Source of the DNA: JAHELQ01 sp964491915
GTDB lineage: Bacteria > Acidobacteriota > Aminicenantia > UBA2199
Assembly: GCA_964491915.1 (NCBI GenBank)
Contig: CAZBHS010000025.1
Location: forward strand, 16,846-80,845
Direction of reading: 5' to 3'
DNA length: 64,000 nt
In this document: positions 1-9,062 of the stretch, piece after piece
How positions within the stretch are numbered: the stretch's first letter is position 1
Layout: the number at the start of each line of letters is the position of its first letter
Position numbers and translations under genes: made by a program
Notes under the pieces: model-generated
What the model saw: only the letters and a program-made list of their open reading frames with translations
Database searches by the model: none
Told to the model about the DNA's origin: nothing

Positions 1-92
1 TAATGATAAGGATCTTGAAAGGGAAAACTTCTATTTTGTTTTCTAGTCGCTTGCTTAGGTTCTGTAAAAATAAGAAGTGGGCGTTCCGCCAC
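1..92 (-). CDS. Subtilisin-like S8 protease, N-terminal 30 codons only (IetS-type)
   Basis: This gene starts with GTG at 92 and runs off the left edge, so only 30 codons are visible. The start is supported by a GGAGG Shine-Dalgarno six bases upstream. The protein opens MAERPLLIFTEP followed by a charged stretch, which is the characteristic beginning of large S8 (subtilisin) peptidases paired with AAA ATPases. No catalytic residue lies inside the window. It begins 14 bases after the stop of the AAA ATPase gene on the same strand, so the two are almost certainly co-transcribed. In the known IetAS phage-defence system an ATPase and a subtilase sit in exactly this order. The call rests on the short N-terminal signature plus context, and the sequence beyond the edge is needed to confirm it. 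Confidence 0.7.
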   Translation of the reverse strand, partial: MAERPLLIFTEPKQATRKQNRSFPFQDPYH

Positions 93-106
93 TTTTCACC
101 TCCGGT

Positions 107-1078
107 TTATTCTTGGGTATTCTTGGGGGAAAAACGTTTTTGCCATTGGGTGACTTTAGCGGAAACGATGGCCTTGGCGTTATCTTGTTTTCTATTCAAG
201 ACCGCTTGTCTCACTATATCTGTACAAAAGTCCTCAACTTCGGCAAAGCTTGCTCCAGCCAATTTTTCGGAAAGGGACTCGACACTATAATTAAAATTTA
301 CTCCAGTTCTTTTTAAAAATTGATTAAAAAAGGCCTGAACCTGTTTTTTTGTGGGGGATTTCAATTCCACTCTCAATTGAAATCTTCTCCATACAGCTCG
401 ATCAAGTAGCTCAGGGTGATTGCTTGCAGTGATCACGACCACGTAACTTGGCAAACGGTCCATTTGCAAAAGCAATGAACTCACCACACGTTTAATCTCT
501 CCAGTTTCTTTAGTATCTCCTCTTTCCTTTCCAATGGTATCAAATTCATCGAAAAACAGAACGCAATTCCTCGTTTTTACAAAATCGAAAACCTTTTGGA
601 GCCTTGAGGCCGTCTCCCCCAGAAAACTCCCAATTAGATTTTCATACCTGACGATGAAAAGAGGATACATTAATTCTGTCGCAATAGCTTCTGCCAGACT
701 TGTTTTTCCATTGCCCGGAGTTCCAGCCAACAGCACCCGGTGGCGTGGTTCGAGACCATAAGACCTTAGAAGATCCGCTCGATGCTGTTCATAGACTAGT
801 TCACGACATATATTGGAGGCATATTCGTCAAGGATTAAATCGTCAAAACTCTTAAGAGGGCTAATTTCAAAAACTAAATCCTTTGCTTCCCCATTAGGTC
901 GAATAGCAAAATTATTTTTGTTTTGCCCATTAAGTGAAGACACCAGGCGATCAGCAAGGACATGATGCTTTTTGGCGCGTTCATCGGCGATCATGCTTTC
1001 AACCGTTTTATGGAATAAAACCATATCACCATGCTTTGCCGCCCGAACCAAACTAATCAACAAATCTGCTTTTGCCAT
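107..1078 (-). CDS. AAA-family ATPase, partner of an S8 protease (IetA-type)
   Basis: A 323-residue cytoplasmic AAA ATPase. A helical N-terminal region (about residues 1-75) precedes one AAA module with Walker A GTPGNGKT (near residue 123), Walker B LFFDEFD (near 177), a sensor-1 Asn in ITASN and an arginine-finger region RAVWRRF. The start ATG is preceded by AGGA four bases upstream. The next gene on the same strand is the beginning of a subtilisin-like protease. This ATPase/subtilase pair corresponds to the IetAS two-gene system known to protect some bacteria from phage; the ATPase is thought to remodel or deliver targets to the protease. The gene is clearly more AT-rich than the NRPS genes in this window, consistent with horizontal acquisition. 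The AAA assignment is certain; the defence role is inferred from gene pairing. Confidence 0.85.
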   Translation of the reverse strand: MAKADLLISLVRAAKHGDMVLFHKTVESMIADERAKKHHVLADRLVSSLNGQNKNNFAIRPNGEAKDLVFEISPLKSFDDLILDEYASNICRELVYEQHRADLLRSYGLEPRHRVLLAGTPGNGKTSLAEAIATELMYPLFIVRYENLIGSFLGETASRLQKVFDFVKTRNCVLFFDEFDTIGKERGDTKETGEIKRVVSSLLLQMDRLPSYVVVITASNHPELLDRAVWRRFQLRVELKSPTKKQVQAFFNQFLKRTGVNFNYSVESLSEKLAGASFAEVEDFCTDIVRQAVLNRKQDNAKAIVSAKVTQWQKRFSPKNTQE

Positions 1079-1120
1079 TTTTCCTAATAGTATTTACTAA
1101 TAGTTTTTAAACCATGAATG

Positions 1121-1149
1121 ATTATACAAAAGAAGCCGGATATATACAA
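1121..1149 (-). promoter_or_regulatory. Candidate promoter of the AAA ATPase-protease pair
   Basis: Reading the minus strand, a perfect TATAAT -10 box (1126-1121) lies exactly 17 bp after a weak -35-like TTGTAT (1149-1144). The predicted start of transcription near 1114 would give a leader of about 35 bases before the ATPase ATG, with its AGGA ribosome site. The -35 matches consensus at only three positions, so confidence is moderate. Confidence 0.5.
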
Positions 1150-1542
1150 GCACCTCATCATCATGCCTCTCATGGAAAAAACACATCACGATCAAAATGT
1201 AATATTATATGCTCATCCAAGAAGTTAGGAGAAATATGAAGGAATTTGGTGGGGGTTTCAATGGGGACAAGCAATTATTTTGTTCCTCGAATCCGGCGAG
1301 AGTGTGTAGCGCTCGAGTAAAACGTATAATTTCCAGCCGTAGCTTACAACTCTCTTTGGTATAATACTAGAGATTTTCAGCCATTCATTTACCCTCGAGT
1401 TATCGAACCAGACTTTTTCGGAATCCCCGAAGGAAAATTGAAGAAAAATAACTAAAAAAATTATATGAATGCAAGAAAAACGTCTCGATTTGGGGCCAAA
1501 CAGATAACTCGCCTGTCCCCATAATTTGTCTTGTCCCGGTTG
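1150..1542. other. Intergenic stretch with no convincing gene
   Basis: No supported gene was found here. A 42-codon plus-strand frame at 1236-1364 has an AGGAG site seven bases before its ATG. Its Ser/Arg-rich translation has no recognisable domain and is probably chance. A GGGGACAGG motif (minus strand) lies at 1512-1520, just before the palindrome array. Confidence 0.5.
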
Positions 1543-1738
1543 CCGTACAGATTGTACGGTATGGCGTACTGCGGGTACGGATTGCCGTACAGATTGTACA
1601 GTATACCGTACTCCGGGTACGGGTTGCCGTACTCCGGGTACGGGAAGTGTTACAAACGCCGTACACCGGGTACGGATGGCCGTACATTCTGTACGCCGCG
1701 CCGTACACCCGGTACGCCATACCGTACAATCTGTACGG
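1543..1738. repeat. Nine CCGTAC-N5-GTACGG palindromes in 21-bp phase
   Basis: Nine imperfect copies of a 17-bp inverted repeat, CCGTAC-N5-GTACGG, start at 1543, 1564, 1585, 1606, 1627, 1659, 1680, 1701 and 1722. All intervals are 21 bp except one of 32 bp, i.e. two or three turns of B-DNA, so every palindrome would face the same side of the helix. The five central bases vary (agatt, tgcgg, tccgg, accgg, attct, acccg, aatct). Frames that run through the array are low-complexity artefacts of the 21-bp period. Function is unknown. A related 21-bp tract lies upstream of hsdR at 63388-63645. Confidence 0.9.
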
Positions 1739-1889
1739 GAAGCGCTTGCGTTTGTGACGGAAGCGGAGGTGGAATTCAGGGAAGAGTTAGGAACCTGTCC
1801 CCTACTTTCTCCTGGGATTGGGTATTTAATTTTTTTTTGGGGTAGGCTACAATAATCACTGAACGGTGATTGCGCCGGGAGGTGGTGTT

Positions 1890-4800
1890 TTGAATTTTTT
1901 CTGGTTTTTGGTGGTTGTTGGTCTGGCTATTTGGGCTGTAAGGAAGATCAAAAGATTCAGGCGGCGGGTTGATTCATTGCAGCGGACTGTCGGCGATCTG
2001 GAGGGACGACTGCGGCTGTTGGAGCGGCGGAAGGAGGATGAGATCGTCGAGGAGAAGGTCGAAATCGAGCCGGAAGTTCCAGTCGAAATCGAGACTCCTG
2101 CGCCTGCCCCGGTAGTCGCGCAGGTCATGCGGTCGTTTGAGCGGCAGGCCGCCGAGGAGATGAAAAAGGCGACAGTGGAAGTTACCGAGGCGTTGATAAC
2201 GGCGGCGATTCCGAAAGAGAGCCCGAAGCCCGAATCGAAGCCGGCTTCCAGGCCCCGGCGCAAGAACCGATTGATGGAACTCTGGAAGGTTGTGGAGAGT
2301 CGGTTCGCCGAGAATTGGACCGGGGTTTTGGGCTCCATGATCATGGTGATGGGGATTTCGTTTTTGGGGATTTATACGGCGTTAAAAATGGCGCCCTTTT
2401 ACCGGTTCGTGATGTTGGTGATTGTGGCCGGCGTGTTTGGGGGATTGTATTTTTTCTTGAGGCGACGGCCCAAGTGGCGGCAGTTGTCGTCGTGGCTGCG
2501 CTCCAGCGGGGGGGCGGTGTTTTTGTTCGCCTGCGTTGGGGCCGGAGGTATTCCGGGACTGCAATGGGCGGAGAGCGCGATGATGGCGTTGATTTTGTTG
2601 GTGGCCGGCGTGGCGGTGAACTCCTATCTCGCTTATAGCGGCGGCACACAGGTGTTTGCCTCGCTTCATGTGCTGCTAAGTTTGATTGCATTGGCGATCG
2701 CTCCGGCAAACGCCATTACATTGGTGGTGGCAAGCATCGTCACCCTCATCGGCATTGCCATCACCTACCGGGAGCAATGGGAATACCATCTACTCCTCAC
2801 CATCGGACTGTTCTTCGCTTTCCACCTGTATTGGTATCTGGAGATGGGGGCATCGGCCATCGGCGGGACCACCGCCAATCCGGCCGGCATTTTGACTGTG
2901 TTGGCGGTGGGCGTCGCAGCGTTGTTGGTCCATTACCGGGAGGTATATAGTACGGAACTGTTTGCCCGAGTACCGTTTATGGTGCACTTTTTCAATTGGG
3001 CGTTTTTGGGATTCGGACTCTATTTGCACTCCACAGGCTCCAAATGGAAACCCCTCATCATCGCCGCCGGAGCCGTCGCTTCTTTCGTGCTGGCCCGTTT
3101 GGCCCGCGCGAGGGGGATTCGCTGGCTCTATGTGACCGACACCCTGGTGGCACAGGCCATCGCCTTGATCGCGTTGGCGACTGTCGGCGATTGGGGGGTC
3201 CTGTGGATCTATATCCTGGGCTTCGTGTTTATCGAGTGCTCGATATTCATGCACACCATGATCCGCGAAAAAGAGAAATTGCTCGGGATGGCCGGAGCCT
3301 GGTTGGTGATGCTGGCGGGGCTGGCGATGTTGCTTCTCGGTTTTTCCGCCTCCGCCGACAACGCCGCTACCGCAACCCTGCATCGTTACGGCCTGAGCAT
3401 GATGGTGTGCTCGGTTTGGGCCGCCGGTTTGCTGATCTATTTCATCGAGCGGAACCGGAAACTCAATCCCGAAAACGGAGAAAAGCCTCCTCTCGATATC
3501 CCAAAAGGTATCATGTATTTCTCGCCCTTTTATTTTTTGGGGACAGGTATCTTTCTATCGGGTTTCAGTTGGACCATCAAACCATTCCTCTTTCTAGTGT
3601 TGGTGATGCTTACCTTCGTTACCGCCAAGTGGGCGAAGATCCGGGGCATGGGGCACATCTTTCCCACCGCGTGCTTCTTCTCCCAAATGACCGCCACACT
3701 GGCTGTCTATTCTCTGGGAACATGGGACATTGATGTCTACTTTTTGATGGGACTGGCGTTTGCTGAAGCGTTACTGTTTTACGCCTGGATGATGAAAGAG
3801 GAGGCGCGATCGATTTGGGGATTCGCCAATTTCTGGGTGGTGGCCTCCGGCGTTATATTATTGCTACCCGGGATATTCGACGCCCTGGACCATCCGGGGA
3901 AACATTGGTTCACCGAAATAACCATCACGCTTCTTGGGGCGGCGATTGCCGGTATCCTGTTTTATATCTACGCCAAATCATCCCCCATCGAACGTCCAAA
4001 ACTACGGGCCATGAGTTGGTTGCCGGCGTTGATGCTGTTGGCGGTATTTATCAAGATCGCCAATCTGACGGGGACAGGTTATTTTTTCGCAGTTCTGGGA
4101 ATTGGGCTGTTGTTGGTCCGGCAACGCTATCATTCAACCCAATTCGGCCTGGCGGCGCTATTCTTTTTGGTTGGCTTTAATATAACCGGATGGCGGGAGG
4201 TGGAGCTGTCGCTTCCTCAACCGGCGCTCTCCACCCTATTGGATTTTATCCCCCTCTTCGCCCTGTCGTTTTTTGGATACAAATTCTCCTACGCCGGGAC
4301 AATCAAAAACTATATCCGTTGGCCTGGGATTTATCTTTTGGGCGGCAATGTTCTGTTTTTTTGTTATTATCTCCTGGATCCGGTGTCAAAGTTCCTACCG
4401 GGCCTGGCCTGGTTGGCGGCGGGCGCGACAATCATCGTGGCGGCGGACGCTTATGACCGCCGTTTCGGAACAAATACCGGAGCAAAGGGTCACACCGGCC
4501 GCTACATGCTCCACACCGGTTATTTTTTGATTGCCGCATTCCTGGGCCGCCACTTCCTGGTCCACGCCATGGCGGGCCAAATGATTGAAGGCTTCAAGAT
4601 CCGGGTGATGCTGGCGATGGCGGGCATTATCACCTTCGCCTTCCTGGCGTTACGCAAAACAGATGATTTCGCCCTGCCGTACAAAAGCCGCAAGTTCCTA
4701 TCTCCCCTATTCCTCGAACTCTTCATCATGTTCTCCGGAGCCGCCATCTTGATGGAAATGCGCCTGGAATGGCAACCGCTGGCCTTCGCGGCCCTGGCAT

Positions 4801-5396
4801 TGGCAAGCCTGAAGTCCGGCTGGTTTTTCCCCCAACGGGTGACGCGCTTGAAATTCTACTCTCTCTTCCTCTTCTGGACCTCGGGCATTCTGGTCATCCT
4901 CAACTCCATGGAATTCATCACTCCCCAAACCAAATGGAACGAATCCATCTGGTTCTGCGCCGCCGGAACCCTCATCCTGCAATTCATCTACTCCATCCTG
5001 ATCGCCGACAAATCAGCGTTGGCAAACATCGCGTTCCCCCGCCCCATACAATGGCTCGCCACCTGGCTCTCATCCATCCAACACCGCATGAATCCCTGGA
5101 TATACTATCCCCTCTTCACTGTCCTGGCCCTATTCCTCTACTTCTCCTTCGACAAAGCCCTCCTCACCCTCTTATGGGTTGTCGAGTGCTTCATCATCTT
5201 CATCCTGGGCCTCCTCCTAAAAGAAAACCACTTCCGCATCGTCTCCATGTCAGGCCTCGGCCTGGCCCTCATCCGCCTCGTATTCTACGACATGGCCAAA
5301 ACCGAAACCCTGGCCAGAGCCTTAGTCTTCATCGGCGTAGGCTTCATCATGCTCGCCATGAACTCCCTCTACAATAAATACAAAGACCGGTTTTAA
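1890..5396 (+). CDS. Giant polytopic membrane protein, DUF2339 family
   Basis: A protein of about 1168 residues. An N-terminal membrane segment is followed by a short coiled coil (RVDSLQRTVGDLEGRLRLLE) and an acidic Pro-rich linker. The remainder is a long series of hydrophobic helices, likely 25-30 membrane spans, interrupted by short basic loops. This architecture is that of DUF2339 inner-membrane proteins, whose function is not established. The open frame extends to a GTG at 1866. I prefer the TTG at 1890 because a strong GGGAGGTG site sits six bases before it and the hydrophobic segment starts there. It is the only large plus-strand gene in the window and has no operon partner. Two GGGGACAGG motifs (3541, 4070) lie on its coding strand. 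It converges on the protease genes at a shared terminator. Confidence 0.85.
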   Translation: MNFFWFLVVVGLAIWAVRKIKRFRRRVDSLQRTVGDLEGRLRLLERRKEDEIVEEKVEIEPEVPVEIETPAPAPVVAQVMRSFERQAAEEMKKATVEVTEALITAAIPKESPKPESKPASRPRRKNRLMELWKVVESRFAENWTGVLGSMIMVMGISFLGIYTALKMAPFYRFVMLVIVAGVFGGLYFFLRRRPKWRQLSSWLRSSGGAVFLFACVGAGGIPGLQWAESAMMALILLVAGVAVNSYLAYSGGTQVFASLHVLLSLIALAIAPANAITLVVASIVTLIGIAITYREQWEYHLLLTIGLFFAFHLYWYLEMGASAIGGTTANPAGILTVLAVGVAALLVHYREVYSTELFARVPFMVHFFNWAFLGFGLYLHSTGSKWKPLIIAAGAVASFVLARLARARGIRWLYVTDTLVAQAIALIALATVGDWGVLWIYILGFVFIECSIFMHTMIREKEKLLGMAGAWLVMLAGLAMLLLGFSASADNAATATLHRYGLSMMVCSVWAAGLLIYFIERNRKLNPENGEKPPLDIPKGIMYFSPFYFLGTGIFLSGFSWTIKPFLFLVLVMLTFVTAKWAKIRGMGHIFPTACFFSQMTATLAVYSLGTWDIDVYFLMGLAFAEALLFYAWMMKEEARSIWGFANFWVVASGVILLLPGIFDALDHPGKHWFTEITITLLGAAIAGILFYIYAKSSPIERPKLRAMSWLPALMLLAVFIKIANLTGTGYFFAVLGIGLLLVRQRYHSTQFGLAALFFLVGFNITGWREVELSLPQPALSTLLDFIPLFALSFFGYKFSYAGTIKNYIRWPGIYLLGGNVLFFCYYLLDPVSKFLPGLAWLAAGATIIVAADAYDRRFGTNTGAKGHTGRYMLHTGYFLIAAFLGRHFLVHAMAGQMIEGFKIRVMLAMAGIITFAFLALRKTDDFALPYKSRKFLSPLFLELFIMFSGAAILMEMRLEWQPLAFAALALASLKSGWFFPQRVTRLKFYSLFLFWTSGILVILNSMEFITPQTKWNESIWFCAAGTLILQFIYSILIADKSALANIAFPRPIQWLATWLSSIQHRMNPWIYYPLFTVLALFLYFSFDKALLTLLWVVECFIIFILGLLLKENHFRIVSMSGLGLALIRLVFYDMAKTETLARALVFIGVGFIMLAMNSLYNKYKDRF

Positions 5397-5443
5397 TTTT
5401 TGCAGATGAAATAATAAACGATCGTGGATCGTGTGGATAGGAC

Positions 5444-5479
5444 AAAAAAAAGGGCGCCTTGTGATTAGGCGCCCTTTTT
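5444..5479. terminator. Convergent bidirectional intrinsic terminator
   Basis: An 8-bp GC-rich stem, GGGCGCCT (5452-5459) with AGGCGCCC (5467-5474), and a 7-base loop. It is flanked by A8 on the left and T5 on the right, so it can act in both directions. It lies between the plus-strand DUF2339 gene ending at 5396 and the minus-strand protease ending at 5504. Confidence 0.9.
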
Positions 5480-5503
5480 ATTTGTTTATATTACCGTCTT
5501 ATC

Positions 5504-8500
5504 TTAACGTCCTAAATTGCGGCGGCCGATCTTGTTGCCGTCGGCATCCAGCACATAGAGCAGGAAGTCGGGATAACCGGGGGTGGTCCCGAATGAAACG
5601 GAATATCCCGCCACTACATAATTGCCATCAGCAGCCTGGTAAATACAGAAGGCTGCATCGTCGGAAGTACCGCCATAATTTTTGTGCCATACTTCATTAC
5701 CGTCGGAATCCAATTTATAAATCACAAAATCTTCTCCGCCGTTGGTGAAGGATTGACTACATCCAGCCAGGATGAATCCTCCATCGGCTGTCTGCTGAAT
5801 CGCATACGATTCATCGTCTGCCGCGCCACCAAAGTTTTTCTTCCATAAGAGAGCGCCATTATGGTTAATCCGGTATACAATGATATCGAAGGCGCCATTG
5901 GTATAGGAATCACTCATACCAGTGAAAGCGTATCCACCGTCCGCGGTTTGCACAATGGCATTTCCACTTGGCTCATAGTAGTAAGCCCATTCGGATCCAG
6001 TGCCGCCAAAATTTTTCCGGGCAATCTTGTTTCCGCTTGAGTCCAATTTGAAGAGCAAAAAGTCTTCGCCACCATTGGTGAACGAGTTACTTTCGCCGAA
6101 CATCACATAGCCGCCGTCGGTAGTCTGAATCACTGTGCCGGCATAATCCCAACCGGTGCCGCCGAAATTCTTTTGCCAAACTGTATTACCGGCTGAATCC
6201 AGTTTATAGATCAAATAATCATAACTTCCATTGGTAAATGATTCTGAGGAGCCGAGAAGAATTAAACCGCCGTCGGCCGTTTCTCTCACACTCGAACTAT
6301 AATCATTCGAAATTCCGCCAAAATTTTTCTTCCAAAGGTAAGTACCGTTGGCGTCGATTTTATAGAGGATAATATCGTCCACGCCGTTGGTATAGGAACT
6401 ACTGTATCCAACGACAACAAAGCCATTGTCGGATGTGCGCTCAATGTGGAAACCATAATCGTCGCGAACTCCGCCAAGATTTGTGCGCCATACCTTACGA
6501 CCGTCTGCGTCAAGCTTGTAAATCAAGATATCCATACCACCTGTGGTGATGGAATCGCAATAGCCGCCGATAATGTAACCGCCGTCGCCGGAAGGAAGGA
6601 TCGAATAAGCCACTTCAGTATACCCCGCGGTAGGCGAGAAGTATTCTATTGAAAACGCGCCGGCGCTTTCGCCGACGAGAGTGCCGTCGGTGGAGGCGAC
6701 TTTGATTTTACCGTTGCTGGTTATGGCGTCGGGAATTGTCCAGGTGTAGGAACCAGTGTTTGAAACTGTACCGATAGATGTGTAGTTTGAACCGCCGTCA
6801 GTGGAATAGGAAAGTACCACATCAGTCAGTGTCGCGTTGGACACGGACCAGGTAATGTCGGTGTAATCAGTGACATACAGAACATCGCCATTTGTGGGAG
6901 CGACTACGGCAATAGATGGAGTACCCGAGGCGTCCATCGCGCCATTGACATTCAAACGGCCGCCGGTGGTGCAGCGCCCGGATAAGGCTGCCAGGGCGTC
7001 GACGTTATTCAAGATTCTATCGATTCTCTGGGTCACTGTCTCGGCGGGATATTGAGCGGCGATCAAACCGATTGCGCCTGCCACATGGGGTGTGGCCATC
7101 GATGTGCCATTCCAGCTTTCATATGCATTTGTATAAGAATAAGGTCCGATACCCACATCATCAATCAGCCATCCTTGCATAAAATTACAATCCGTACTAT
7201 CGGAATCCAGACGGAAACGAAACCGGAAATTCGCAGTTTTATAGGCATCAGGAATCTCGAAAACTTTGGACTGCCAGGGATAACCATAACCATAACCGTT
7301 AACACATTCGCCCAAACTAGCCCAAGAGCTGCCGCTATTATTGGAAATTTCGATATACGCACGGTCATTGTCGACGCCCGCATCGAGAATCCAGGCGGCC
7401 AAAAACGAAAGGCCAATCCGCTGATTTGTATAGCCGCTCAAATCGATATCACTGGCAATCGCCAGGTAGGAATCGGTATTGACGAGGTAGTCAACACCGG
7501 GGCTATCACTCCAAAAATTAGTGGGATTCGGAGGCCATCCCTGGTCGTCGACAAATTCATTATCAGTGGTTATTGCCCAACTATTGTTTGTTCCGCCAGT
7601 ACTCCAGTTTCCACTACCGGATTCCATATCATCGAAAAAGATCGATGGATTTACAGAATTTGGAGGAACTGTGCTCAAGATCCCGACCCCGGGTGCGCCT
7701 ACATCAACTGAAGTGGCGCCGTAGTTCATGCCGCCGTCGCCATCGTCATCGTTCGTGGCCATGACAGAAATGATATTGGAACTAGTGGAGGAAGAGGGCC
7801 AATGGGGACTAACGTCATTATCCGTCCCATCATTTCCCGCGGCTGCGCAGAAAACAATACCGGCGGCGCCAGCGCTATTGATCGCCGTAGTGAGCGCTGC
7901 ATTTTCGGTTGGTCCACTGCTGCCCCAAGAGGCGTTGATGGCCACGATGTTTTGGCCGTAATTGATTTTTTGGTCGATGCAATACTCGATGCACTCGATG
8001 GCGAAACTGTCATAGCCATTGCCGCCCGCGTCGTCAAACATTTTGAGGGCCATGATGTCTACTGTCCAGTTGACACCGGTGATGCCGACGCCATTGTCGC
8101 CAACGGCGCCGATGGTGCCTGAGCAATGGGTGCCGTGACCGTAACCGTCCATGGGGTCGGTATCCGGTGTGGAGCCGGCTGTTCCGGCGGGGTCGATGCC
8201 GTAGATATCATCGATATAGCCATTGCCGTCGTCATCCACTCCGGCGCTGCCGGCGGCCTCGGCGGAGTTTTGCCACATATTGGCGGCCAGATCCGGGTGA
8301 TCGTAACATACGCCCGTATCGATAACCGCGACAATGACGCTGGATGAACCGGTGGTGGTTTGCCAGGCTTCCGGCGCGTCGATATCGGCGTCTGAGGTGC
8401 CGCCGGTCTGACCGGTATTGTTGAGGCCCCAGAGCTCGGAGTAACGGGGGTCGTTCGGGCCGACCGAATCCAAATAACGGCGATAGTTTGGTGAAATGGC

Positions 8501-8857
8501 CGCGACTGTGGGGTGGTTTTTTAAAGCCAGAATCATTTGTTCTGTGGTGCCGTTGGATTTCATCAACACCCATTCGTTGCCTGTACGCTCAGACAACACA
8601 CGAAATCTTTTTTTGATAGACATGGAATTGGAGCCGGCCACCTGGTTCACTGAATTCATGTCCACGCCACGGACGAACTGGACCAGCAATTCGCCTTCGG
8701 CATAGGGTATCAAGCTCTTGCTATTCTGGGTACTGGTACTGTTCCGGGGGGACAACAGCTTTTTGGTAGCCCCTTTGGCGGGGACACCGGCAACTGCGAC
8801 AGTACTGGCGCAGAACAAAACGAGCAGCAAATAAATTGCGTACTTTTTCAATAACAT
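5504..8857 (-). CDS. Secreted subtilisin-like serine protease with Ig-like and propeller-like repeats (paralog 1)
   Basis: About 1117 residues. The ATG at 8857 has AGGAGG four bases upstream, so the longer frame is rejected. A signal peptide ends near VAVAG, followed by a propeptide (GELLVQFV to PNYRR). The S8 catalytic domain has the triad Asp in AVIDTG (near 179), His in GHGTHC (near 241) and Ser in GTSMATPHVAG (near 585). Between His and Ser is an insert of roughly 170 residues (FFDDMESG to WLIDDVGIG) resembling a jelly-roll domain. C-terminal to the protease are an Ig-like domain and six to seven repeats of about 50 residues built on DGGY-G-S-S-TNG-D-L-YKLD-DG-W-KNFGG, likely a beta-propeller. 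No membrane anchor is seen. It is the twin of the gene upstream and lies just beyond the T2SS operon, suggesting T2SS-dependent export. Confidence 0.9.
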   Translation of the reverse strand: MLLKKYAIYLLLVLFCASTVAVAGVPAKGATKKLLSPRNSTSTQNSKSLIPYAEGELLVQFVRGVDMNSVNQVAGSNSMSIKKRFRVLSERTGNEWVLMKSNGTTEQMILALKNHPTVAAISPNYRRYLDSVGPNDPRYSELWGLNNTGQTGGTSDADIDAPEAWQTTTGSSSVIVAVIDTGVCYDHPDLAANMWQNSAEAAGSAGVDDDGNGYIDDIYGIDPAGTAGSTPDTDPMDGYGHGTHCSGTIGAVGDNGVGITGVNWTVDIMALKMFDDAGGNGYDSFAIECIEYCIDQKINYGQNIVAINASWGSSGPTENAALTTAINSAGAAGIVFCAAAGNDGTDNDVSPHWPSSSTSSNIISVMATNDDDGDGGMNYGATSVDVGAPGVGILSTVPPNSVNPSIFFDDMESGSGNWSTGGTNNSWAITTDNEFVDDQGWPPNPTNFWSDSPGVDYLVNTDSYLAIASDIDLSGYTNQRIGLSFLAAWILDAGVDNDRAYIEISNNSGSSWASLGECVNGYGYGYPWQSKVFEIPDAYKTANFRFRFRLDSDSTDCNFMQGWLIDDVGIGPYSYTNAYESWNGTSMATPHVAGAIGLIAAQYPAETVTQRIDRILNNVDALAALSGRCTTGGRLNVNGAMDASGTPSIAVVAPTNGDVLYVTDYTDITWSVSNATLTDVVLSYSTDGGSNYTSIGTVSNTGSYTWTIPDAITSNGKIKVASTDGTLVGESAGAFSIEYFSPTAGYTEVAYSILPSGDGGYIIGGYCDSITTGGMDILIYKLDADGRKVWRTNLGGVRDDYGFHIERTSDNGFVVVGYSSSYTNGVDDIILYKIDANGTYLWKKNFGGISNDYSSSVRETADGGLILLGSSESFTNGSYDYLIYKLDSAGNTVWQKNFGGTGWDYAGTVIQTTDGGYVMFGESNSFTNGGEDFLLFKLDSSGNKIARKNFGGTGSEWAYYYEPSGNAIVQTADGGYAFTGMSDSYTNGAFDIIVYRINHNGALLWKKNFGGAADDESYAIQQTADGGFILAGCSQSFTNGGEDFVIYKLDSDGNEVWHKNYGGTSDDAAFCIYQAADGNYVVAGYSVSFGTTPGYPDFLLYVLDADGNKIGRRNLGR

Positions 8858-8937
8858 CGATCCTCCTGAAATTTTTTTTATGTACTTAATCACTTAAGAT
8901 GCAAAAGAGGGATCTTTCCAAATCCTTTATAAGTATT

Positions 8938-8966
8938 ATTATTTATAAATCTACAAATAATGTCAA
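8938..8966 (-). promoter_or_regulatory. Promoter of protease paralog 1
   Basis: On the minus strand a perfect TTGACA (8966-8961) is followed after 17 bp by AATAAT (8943-8938), which matches the -10 consensus at five positions. Transcription would start near 8931, leaving a leader of about 74 bases with an AGGAGG site before the ATG at 8857. The gene therefore appears able to be transcribed independently of its upstream twin. Confidence 0.75.
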
Positions 8967-9012
8967 TAGCCCTGCATGAAAAAAACTTTTTTTCGGTGGG
9001 GAGCAAGAGAAA

Positions 9013-9030
9013 GACGCCCTCTCGGGCGTC
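9013..9030 (-). terminator. Intrinsic terminator after protease paralog 2
   Basis: A 7-bp stem GACGCCC (9013-9019) and GGGCGTC (9024-9030) with a TCTC loop lies 33 bases past the stop of the upstream protease. On the minus strand it is followed by TTTCTC and on the plus strand by CTTTTATT, so the T tract is weak for the minus-strand gene and better for the opposite one. Confidence 0.6.
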
Positions 9031-9062
9031 CTTTTATTGCCTAATGATACAATATTACAACC

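Noticed and set aside
1236..1364. 42-codon plus-strand gene with a good ribosome site
   Set aside because: No recognisable domain, Ser/Arg-rich composition and no neighbour to support it; kept only as a note in the intergenic entry.
1543..1738. Possible CRISPR array
   Set aside because: The units are 17-bp palindromes at 21-bp spacing with 4-base linkers. There are no 25-40 bp unique spacers and no cas genes.
1400..1855. Several frames of 104-109 codons on both strands through the GTAC-rich repeat
   Set aside because: They are produced by a 21-bp period that is a multiple of three; the translations are low-complexity, and no ribosome site or domain is present.
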